A stretch of 6,150 nucleotides of DNA, from positions 4,287 to 10,436 of the forward strand of contig MGTN01000078.1 of the NCBI GenBank assembly GCA_001799475.1, read 5' to 3'. The position numbers and the translations under genes were made by a program. This DNA comes from Desulfovibrionales bacterium GWA2_65_9. Its GTDB lineage: Bacteria > Desulfobacterota > Desulfovibrionia > Desulfovibrionales > Desulfovibrionaceae. Numbering within the stretch: the first letter of the stretch is position 1; every line of letters begins with the position of its first letter. Below, one piece after another: positions 3,201-6,150 of the stretch. A model generated the notes under the pieces. The model did no database searches and had not been told where the DNA came from. It saw nothing but the letters and a program-made list of their open reading frames with translations.

Positions 3201-6150
3201 CCATCAAGGGCACCAACGTCAGCGTGGCCAGCACCGGCGGCAGCGTCATCAACGAAGCGGCCGTGAATGAGCGGGTCATCAACCGCGGCAGCTACATCGA
3301 CGTGCAGACCACCGTGGGCAAGGGCGGCACCATCCAGGGCACCAACGTGAACCTGAGCGCCGCGAAGAACGTGGAAAACCTGAGCAGCACCATCCAGGGC
3401 CTGAACGTGAACCTCAAGGCCGAGGGCGACGTGGTCAACAAGACCCTGGTGCTGACCAACACCAGCGGCACCACCCTCCGCCAGACCGCAGCGCAAACAG
3501 GCACCATCAGCGCCAAGGGCGACCTGAACGTGGACGCGGGCCGGGACGTGAAGAACCTGGGCGCGCAGATGAGCGCTGGCGGCGACGCCAACCTGAGCGC
3601 CAAGCGTGACGTGGTCTTCGACACCGTGGCCCTGACCAACCGCGACACCACCTCCTCCTCCAGCCACAGCTTCTTCAAGAATTCCGACTCCACCACCACC
3701 ACCACCACCACGACCCAGGTGCAGAGCGGGCTGACCACCAGGGGCAACCTGGCCATCACCTCCGGGCGCGACGTCACCCTGGCCTCGGCCAACATCAAGG
3801 CCGGCCGGAACGCCAGCATCGACGCGGGCGCAAACCTGAACGTGCTGGCGCGCAGCAACTCCGCGCAGAGCGTGACCCGGAGCAGCTCCTCGGGCATCGG
3901 CGTGGGCGACGGGCTTCTGGGCAAGGAGAAGAGCACCACGGACGCCTTCGCCAGCCGGGCCGTCGGCAGCACCATCGCCACAGGCTCCGGCAGCACCGGC
4001 AGCGCCAGCACCCGCGTCATCAGCGCCGGCAGCACGGGCAATCTCTCGCTCTCCGCGGGCAAGGCCGTGACCCTGGAGGGCGCGAAGGTGAATGCCGCGG
4101 GCGGCATCAAGATCGCCGCCGAGGACGTGAAGGTGCTCACCGCCCAGGACGTGGACCGCACCACCACCACCAGGGAGACCACGAGCTACCTCTCCATCTC
4201 CAAGGGCGAGGACGCCAAGTCCGGGGCCACCTCCACCTCCGGGACCTCGGCCGGCAGTTCCGCCTCGGGCGGAGCCAAGGCCAGCACCTCGGCCACGGCC
4301 GATGCCAGCGCCAGCTACGCCAAGGATCTTGGCGGCCTGGACTTCTCCAAGACCACCAACACCACCACCTTCGACGAAAAGACCCACAGCGTCGGCTCCG
4401 CCCTGAGCGCAGGTGGCGGCCTCACCATCACCTCCAAGAAGGACATCACCCTGAAGGGCGCCACAGTGAACGCCAAGGGCGATGTGGACCTCTCCGGCCA
4501 GAACGTGAACATCATGGCCGCCCAGGACACCCACACCAGCACCAGCACGTCGACCACCACCAAGGTCGGCCTGTACCTCAGCACCACGAACAACGCCGAC
4601 GCCGGGACCAGCGCCGGGACCAATGCCGGAGTCGCGCCTGGCAGCGTCGGCAGCAGCGCCGACACCAGCGCCGAGGCCAAGGCCGCCTCCAAGAACAACA
4701 TCGACGTCATGCGCACCAAGACCACCGACACCGCCACGCTCGACGTCACCAACACCGGCACCAGCCTGAGCTCCGGCGGCAACCTGCGCATCAACAGCGC
4801 CAAGACCCTCACCGTGCAGGGCTCGGACGTGAGCGGCGACAAGGGCGTGGACGTCAAGGCCAAGGACATGCAGTTCCTGGCCGCCCAGGATACGCATGCC
4901 TCCACCACAAAAATCTCCAGCACCAGCGTGGGCCTGTATGTTGACGGCACTGCGGGCGCGGGCGCGGGCACCAGCGCCGGCGCCAAGGCCAGCGTGGGCG
5001 CCAATGCCGGGGCCACGGCCGAGGCCAGCGCCAAGGCCCAGCTCTCCGTGGGCGTCCAGATGAAGAACGCCGCCAGCACGGACACCGAGAACACCTCCAC
5101 GGCGCGCGTGTCCACCATCACCTCCGGCTCGGGCGGCATCACCCGCACGGCCGAGAACAAGATCACCGATGTGGGCACGGCCATCGACGCTGCGGGCGAC
5201 TTCAAGCAGTCGGCCCAGACCTTCAGCAGCCGCGCGGCGGAGAACACCGCCTCCAGCACCCACACCGACACCACCAACGTGGCCAAGGTCGGCGTGTATG
5301 CCAAGGCCGAGGCCGGGGTCAGCGCCGAGGCCGGAGCCAGCGCAGGCCTGGGCGGCGCCAAGGCCGGAGCCAAGGCCGAGGCCAAGGCCAGCGTGGGTGC
5401 GGGCGTCAGCGCCTCCTACGCCAGGGACACCAATGACTCCTCCTCCTCCTCCAGCGACGCCGTGGTCTCCACCATCAAGGCTGGCGGGAAGGTGACGAGC
5501 GTCACCGCCGGCAAGACCAGCTTCGAGGGCACGCAGATCAGCGCGGGCAAGGGCGTGGAGCTCGAAGCCGGGTCCCTGGACTTCGCGGCGGCCAAGAGCA
5601 CCACCTCCAGCACCTCCTCCACGGGCAACACCAACGCCCAGGGCAGCGTGGGCATCAGCCGCGGCACGGGCAAGGGCGTGGATGTGGACCTCTCCGGCGG
5701 CACCAGCAGCAGCAGCTCGCAGTCCGCCTCCTCCACCGCAACCGCAGGCAGCATCAGCTCCGGCGGCGGCATCAGCATCAAGACCAAGGGCGACACCCGC
5801 CTGGAAGGCACGAACCTGTCCGCCACGGGCGACACCAGCGTGGCTGCCGGGGGCAACCTGAAGCTCGACGCGGCCAGGGATACCGCAAGCTCCAGCGGCA
5901 GCTCCTACAACGCCAGCGCCGGGCTCTCCCTGAGCAAGACCAGCAGCGCCGGCGGCTCCTCGTCCAGCGGCGGCCTGGAGGCCAGCGGCGGCTTCAGCAA
6001 CAGCAAGTCCGAGTCCAGCACCGCCACCGCAGGCAGCATCAGCAGCGGCGGCAAGGTGACCCTCTCGGCAGGCAAGGCCGCGACCCTTGAGGGTACGAAG
6101 ATCGGCGCAGGCGGCGACGCCAGCATCAGCGGCACGGATGGCGTGACCAT
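77..6150 (+). CDS. Giant two-partner secretion exoprotein (TpsA), FhaB/CdiA filamentous hemagglutinin family; 3' end outside window
   Basis: A single frame from ATG 77 stays open to the right edge, giving 2,024 complete codons plus two bases. Family members are secreted through the inner membrane by Sec, exported by a TpsB barrel, and fold into a long right-handed beta-helix at the cell surface for adhesion or, in CdiA proteins, toxin delivery. In order: extended signal peptide (residues 1-43), TPS domain with NPNL (114-117), NPFGI (155-159), CNGC (161-164) and ALGGMYAGRI (265-274), degenerate beta-helix (about 292-830), Thr/Pro hinge (831-865), YLVESNP module (866-1007), short repeats (1008-1218) and at least eight hemagglutinin repeat units (from 1219). 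Family members are often 2,500-5,000 residues, so a large part may be missing. The mature part has only two cysteines. The early codons (CTA, ATA, CGG, AAA) are less biased than the strongly GC-ending remainder. Adhesin versus CDI effector is undecided without the C-terminus. Confidence 0.95.
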   Translation, partial: MKIALTKSMTIRVTATKLLNFGIKVQALLLCTLLLFPPQLVFAAAPTPTAGSTTTVAAAGNGVPVVNIAAPNAAGLSHNTYTSYNVDAQGLVLNNGDKSQAFRQSQLAGQVAANPNLAAGNQASIILNEVTSSNRSTLAGFTEVLGGKAAVIVANPFGITCNGCGFINTDRVSLVTGTPNFTAGALSSFGVNGGDILISGTGINASAQQTLDLVSRKIVLQGQVNAPTLNVTAGTNTWDYNTGGTSTIAAAGGDPLPAYAIDSSALGGMYAGRINLKATEAGVGVRMLGEAAATTDDFTITAAGKIEIASKLSAARDLSLTSTSAGADAIKATDANLSAGRNLGLTATSGGATLSGGVLVATNDLNYNLGSLTDAATGTAITDNNKRYGATATLTGTGAWTMNGVNYGSAGAFSATAGSLALGATSPTTLYSGSTLGLTATSGGLTLTNAALQSVGDMTLAATSATNTGILTFGSAAQAKSTAGNMNLNAWYQLLNSGALTTDTGNIVIRSGSGSSSDTRFTNQGAGSIWAGGQLNMADRDGLRTQNIELKGTGKMGGSTVDITAFSLSLMDTAVLTSLGDMTLNLHPSNAGSVAVGAKILAATSGTGTLHLNTSGATGWHGLYNYGLIHSGQDIASQDLGVGGVNYGTGTVSAARNMSLAGFDSMYGNYIAGNDLTLTSTGQINLFPNDNGSPNAVLSAGNDISITGTRIRNWSTMNAGRDITINASDMFNNAIGDAGTLALRYYNILAGTLVSSTAYRPQVIAGRAINISTGSQWGQNVGTISAPTVNMSGTGFYNADTIRGGAVNITIGDFRNVAGGTSATGAATGTSLTPTPTPGGISFGGVVITIPTTPNGVFIPAATPGSSYLVESNPLYTNLDNYLGSDYLAEKYNFKADEVIKRLGDAGYETFLVRQQLISLTGSNMVVAGAATEKAQMQALMDSAGSQAKALGLAYGTALTSAQQANLKDDMVWMVETTVAGQKVLAPVVYLAASTRQLFDGTPTVTGDTINMNVASLGNAGTIRGNTVDITSSGDVHNTGGTIKGTNVSVASTGGSVINEAAVNERVINRGSYIDVQTTVGKGGTIQGTNVNLSAAKNVENLSSTIQGLNVNLKAEGDVVNKTLVLTNTSGTTLRQTAAQTGTISAKGDLNVDAGRDVKNLGAQMSAGGDANLSAKRDVVFDTVALTNRDTTSSSSHSFFKNSDSTTTTTTTTQVQSGLTTRGNLAITSGRDVTLASANIKAGRNASIDAGANLNVLARSNSAQSVTRSSSSGIGVGDGLLGKEKSTTDAFASRAVGSTIATGSGSTGSASTRVISAGSTGNLSLSAGKAVTLEGAKVNAAGGIKIAAEDVKVLTAQDVDRTTTTRETTSYLSISKGEDAKSGATSTSGTSAGSSASGGAKASTSATADASASYAKDLGGLDFSKTTNTTTFDEKTHSVGSALSAGGGLTITSKKDITLKGATVNAKGDVDLSGQNVNIMAAQDTHTSTSTSTTTKVGLYLSTTNNADAGTSAGTNAGVAPGSVGSSADTSAEAKAASKNNIDVMRTKTTDTATLDVTNTGTSLSSGGNLRINSAKTLTVQGSDVSGDKGVDVKAKDMQFLAAQDTHASTTKISSTSVGLYVDGTAGAGAGTSAGAKASVGANAGATAEASAKAQLSVGVQMKNAASTDTENTSTARVSTITSGSGGITRTAENKITDVGTAIDAAGDFKQSAQTFSSRAAENTASSTHTDTTNVAKVGVYAKAEAGVSAEAGASAGLGGAKAGAKAEAKASVGAGVSASYARDTNDSSSSSSDAVVSTIKAGGKVTSVTAGKTSFEGTQISAGKGVELEAGSLDFAAAKSTTSSTSSTGNTNAQGSVGISRGTGKGVDVDLSGGTSSSSSQSASSTATAGSISSGGGISIKTKGDTRLEGTNLSATGDTSVAAGGNLKLDAARDTASSSGSSYNASAGLSLSKTSSAGGSSSSGGLEASGGFSNSKSESSTATAGSISSGGKVTLSAGKAATLEGTKIGAGGDASISGTDGVT
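206..950 (+). other. TPS (haemagglutination activity) domain, the secretion signal recognised by TpsB
   Basis: Approximate residues 44-291. This domain engages the POTRA domains of the partner transporter and starts beta-helix folding at the surface. Visible landmarks are the segment around YNVDAQGLVLNN (residues 84-95), NPNL at 114-117, NPFGI at 155-159, the CNGC pair C161/C164 followed by GFINTDRVSL, and ALGGMYAGRI at 265-274 followed by a TEAGVGVRMLGE segment. NPNL and NPxGI are the family hallmarks, and the CxGC form is the one common in FhaB/CdiA-like proteins. The right boundary is approximate because the domain continues into the beta-helix. Confidence 0.93.
951..2566 (+). repeat. First beta-helix region of degenerate short repeats (FHA-1-like position)
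   Basis: Approximate residues 292-830. The protein is a run of short alternating strands separated by Gly, Asn and Asp turns, rich in Thr, Ser, Ala and Gly, as expected for rungs of a right-handed beta-helix. Recurring pieces include AGRNLGL / AGRDITI / AGNDISI turns, GLTATSGG twice (1106-1129 and 1385-1408) and GVNYG twice (1286-1300 and 2006-2020). Unlike the later repeats, the units are too diverged to give a single period by eye. It contains more aromatic residues (W, Y, F) than the C-terminal repeats, for example around NAWYQLLNSG and GWHGLYNYG. In CdiA proteins this position makes the stalk that holds the protein away from the cell; that role is inferred here. Confidence 0.75.
2567..2671 (+). 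other. Thr/Pro/Gly-rich hinge between beta-helix and conserved module
   Basis: Residues 831-865. A low-complexity stretch containing LTPTPTPGG and later IPTTPNGVF and AATPG breaks the beta-helix pattern. It holds most of the prolines of this part of the protein, which fits a flexible linker between two folded parts. Function is inferred from composition only. Confidence 0.6.
2672..3097 (+). other. Conserved non-repetitive module (YLVESNP...) of large hemagglutinin-like exoproteins
   Basis: Approximate residues 866-1007. This is the only clearly non-repetitive part after the TPS domain. It has a mixed composition with many charged and aromatic residues and likely helices: YLVESNPLYTNLDNYLGSDY, then LAEKYNF, IKRLGDAGYETFLVRQQLI, a helix-like segment with QMQALMDSAGSQAKALGLAYG, LTSAQQANLKDDMVWMVE, and a final VVYLAASTRQLFDG before beta-repeats resume. 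From memory, similar segments (YLxETxP, LGDxxYE, VRxQ, LTxEQ, WLVE) occur between the two repeat regions of many FhaB/CdiA-like proteins. Its function is not known to me. In CdiA the region between the two repeat blocks includes the receptor-binding part, so a role in target contact or export arrest is possible but unproven. Confidence 0.7.
3098..3730 (+). repeat. Short hemagglutinin repeats opening the second beta-helix region (FHA-2-like position)
   Basis: Approximate residues 1008-1218. Short rungs recur, such as TINMNVASLGNAGTIRG, TVDITSSGDVHNTGG and LNVDAGRDVKNLGAQ, with alternating hydrophobic residues and Gly/Asn turns. GGTIKGTNV (3194-3220), GGTIQGTNV (3323-3349) and SSTIQGLNV (3383-3409) are spaced 129 and 60 bases apart, so the second and third lie exactly 20 residues apart, the length expected for one rung. 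At the DNA level 3326-3355 and 3386-3415 agree at about 25 of 30 positions, suggesting a fairly recent duplication. The region ends in a Ser/Thr-rich loop (DTTSSSSHSFFKN) and a Thr tract before the long repeat units. Confidence 0.8.
3692..3715 (+). repeat. In-frame trinucleotide tract encoding eight threonines
   Basis: Six ACC triplets followed by ACG ACC encode T8 (residues 1206-1213) in a surface-loop-like segment just before the first long repeat unit. Being a triplet repeat in frame, slippage would change the number of threonines without breaking the frame. Confidence 0.9.
3731..4018 (+). repeat. Hemagglutinin repeat unit 1 (96 residues)
   Basis: Residues 1219-1314. The core runs from LTTRGNLAITSGRDVTLASA through NIKAGRNASIDAG to LNVLARSNS, the usual hemagglutinin-repeat pattern of a Gly-turn, a [GK]xDVTL strand, an xxAGxx turn and another strand. 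It is followed by a Ser/Gly-rich insert (SSSSGIGVGDG, then a short charged LGKEKSTTD). It is the first of a tandem series of diverged units sharing this core. Confidence 0.85.
4019..4402 (+). repeat. Hemagglutinin repeat unit 2 (128 residues)
   Basis: Residues 1315-1442. The core starts ISAGSTGNLSLSAGKAVTLE and ends VKVLTAQDVDRTTTT. The insert is long and rich in Ala, Ser, Gly and Thr, with alternating residues in AKASTSATADASASYAKD, and then an acidic/Thr segment (DFSKTTNTTTFDEKTH). The SASYAKD end (4307-4327) reappears as SASYARD in unit 5 (5408-5428). This is the longest unit of the series. Confidence 0.87.
4403..4765 (+). repeat. Hemagglutinin repeat unit 3 (121 residues)
   Basis: Residues 1443-1563. 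The core LSAGGGLTITSKKDITLKGA is followed by TVNAKGDVDLSGQNVNIMAAQDTH, close to the family consensus. A Ser/Thr run leads into TKVGLYL, the start of an Ala/Gly/Asn-rich insert (DAGTSAGTNAG). The AAQDTH and VGLY motifs recur exactly 363 bases later in unit 4, making units 3 and 4 one of the clearest repeat pairs. Confidence 0.88.
4766..5116 (+). repeat. Hemagglutinin repeat unit 4 (117 residues)
   Basis: Residues 1564-1680. The core LSSGGNLRINSAKTLTVQGS is followed by DVSGDKGVDVKAKDMQFLAAQDTH. After ASTTKISSTSVGLYV comes a long strictly alternating Ala/Gly insert (4928-5062, listed separately). The codons around 4889-4909 (GAT ACG CAT GCC TCC ACC ACA) and the following AAA are less biased than the surroundings. 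Confidence 0.88.
4928..5062 (+). repeat. Alternating small-hydrophobic/polar insert of unit 4 (amphipathic beta-strand pattern)
   Basis: Residues 1618-1662. From V4928 to M5060 every second residue is V, L, M, A, G or T in one unbroken register of 23 positions, in order V, L, V, G, A, A, A, T, A, A, A, V, A, A, A, A, A, A, A, L, V, V, M. The residues between are mostly G, S, K, E, N, T, Q, D or Y. This suits an extended amphipathic strand or hairpin better than a coiled coil, which needs a 3-4 spacing. Structure is inferred from the pattern only. Confidence 0.75.
5288..5419 (+). repeat. Two symmetric alternating strands joined by Gly-Gly in unit 5 (predicted amphipathic beta-hairpin)
   Basis: Residues 1738-1781. 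Strand 1 (5288-5350) has V or A at nearly every second residue, 11 positions ending in L5348. Two glycines (5351-5356) shift the register, and strand 2 (5357-5419) again has 11 alternating positions: A six times, V, A, V, A, Y. Intervening residues are mainly K, E, G and S. The 21 + 2 + 21 residue symmetry is directly visible. That it forms a beta-hairpin is inference. Confidence 0.75.
5438..5452 (+). repeat. In-frame TCC tract (five serine codons)
   Basis: Five consecutive TCC codons followed by AGC encode six serines (residues 1788-1793) in the loop at the end of unit 5. Like the ACC tract at 3692-3715, it is a triplet repeat where slippage would vary loop length in frame. A shorter TCC run (three codons) lies at 3653-3661. 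Confidence 0.85.
5474..5752 (+). repeat. Hemagglutinin repeat unit 6 (93 residues)
   Basis: Residues 1800-1892. The core IKAGGKVTSVTAGKTSFEGT is followed by QISAGKGVELEAGSLDFAAAKST. The insert is shorter and Ser-rich: QGSVGISRGTGKG, DVDLSGG, then a serine run and SSTATAG, replacing the Ala-rich type of units 2-5. The V at 5648 keeps the 360-base spacing from the VGVY of unit 5, so the change in unit length lies after this point. Confidence 0.87.
5753..6037 (+). repeat. Hemagglutinin repeat unit 7 (95 residues)
   Basis: Residues 1893-1987. The core ISSGGGISIKTKGDTRLEGT is followed by NLSATGDTSVAAGG and LKLDAARDTASSS. The insert is Ser/Gly-rich (SAGLSLSKTSSAGGSSSSGG) and ends SSTATAG. The junction SSTATAGSISSGG at 5729-5767 recurs at 6014-6052, 285 bases on, with about 34 of 39 bases identical. 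Confidence 0.87.
6038..6150 (+). repeat. Hemagglutinin repeat unit 8, cut by the window edge
   Basis: Residues 1988 onward. ISSGGKVTLSAGKAATLEGT is followed by KIGAGGDASISGTDGVT, matching the first part of the core closely, especially that of unit 2 (SAGKAVTLEGA). The array clearly continues beyond the window, so the total unit number is unknown. Confidence 0.87.

Larger units (their letters stand above)
5117..5473 (+). repeat. Hemagglutinin repeat unit 5 (119 residues), degenerate core
   Basis: Residues 1681-1799. The core ITSGSGGITRTAENKITDVG, then TAIDAAGDFKQSAQTFSSRAAENT, departs most from the consensus: the TLxG strand is replaced and AAQDT reads AAENT. The insert starts KVGVYAKAEAG and contains the perfect alternating pair at 5288-5419. 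It ends SASYARD followed by a Ser tract, then leads into unit 6. Confidence 0.85.

Noticed and set aside
4889..4912. Patch of less biased codons (GAT ACG CAT ... ACA AAA) as a sign of inserted foreign DNA
   Set aside because: It is only a few codons long, sits inside a normal repeat core and keeps the family motif AAQDTH, so ordinary codon variation is enough.
1943..5263. A very long antisense open frame (about 1,100 codons), with other long minus-strand frames along the gene
   Set aside because: The plus-strand gene uses codons ending in C or G almost throughout, which removes stops from antisense frames. The antisense protein is a meaningless mix rich in Gly, Ala, Val, His and Asp with no recognisable domain, while the plus frame carries clear family motifs from end to end.
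5357..5392. Alanine/lysine/glutamate-rich stretch as a coiled coil or DNA-binding histone-like tail
   Set aside because: Alanines fall at every second residue, not in a heptad or 3-4 pattern, and the protein carries a secretion signal, so an extracellular beta pattern is the better reading.
3692..5452. Phase-variation switch based on the triplet tracts
   Set aside because: The repeats are multiples of three in frame, so slippage cannot turn the gene on or off. Only length variation is plausible.
3731..6150. CRISPR-like or satellite DNA array
   Set aside because: The repeats are protein-level, diverged, of 93-128 codons and in one continuous frame, with no short identical repeats separated by unique spacers.

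Overview
The window is almost entirely one gene: the 5' part of a very large, high-GC gene for a two-partner secretion exoprotein (TpsA) of the FhaB/CdiA (filamentous hemagglutinin) type. It starts at 77 and runs open through the right edge, giving at least 2,024 complete codons. The first 66 bases are the last 21 codons and stop of an upstream gene ending in Phe, best read as the outer-membrane TpsB (FhaC/CdiB-type) transporter. Stop codon, Shine-Dalgarno and start codon fall within 16 bases, so the two genes look like a translationally coupled tpsB-tpsA operon.

Layout of the exoprotein: extended signal peptide (77-205); TPS/haemagglutination-activity domain with NPNL, NPFGI and CNGC motifs (206-950); a long degenerate beta-helix region (951-2566); a short Thr/Pro-rich hinge (2567-2671); a conserved non-repetitive module starting YLVESNP (2672-3097); a second block of short beta-helix repeats (3098-3730); then at least eight hemagglutinin repeat units of about 93-128 residues (3731 to the edge). 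Each full unit pairs a core of about 47-50 residues with an Ala/Gly/Ser/Thr-rich insert. In two units the insert alternates small-hydrophobic and polar residues almost perfectly for about 45 residues, the pattern of long amphipathic beta-strands or hairpins.

The organism is a Gram-negative (diderm) bacterium with a GC-rich genome, strongly favouring GCC, GGC, CTG, AAG, TCC and ACC codons. A deltaproteobacterium of the Desulfovibrio type would fit, but that is a low-confidence impression. The TpsB partner would export the TpsA protein across the outer membrane. Whether it is a plain adhesin or a contact-dependent inhibition (CDI) effector depends on the C-terminus, which lies beyond the window. 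I see no RNA gene, CRISPR array, insertion sequence or independent promoter. The long antisense open frames are composition shadows.
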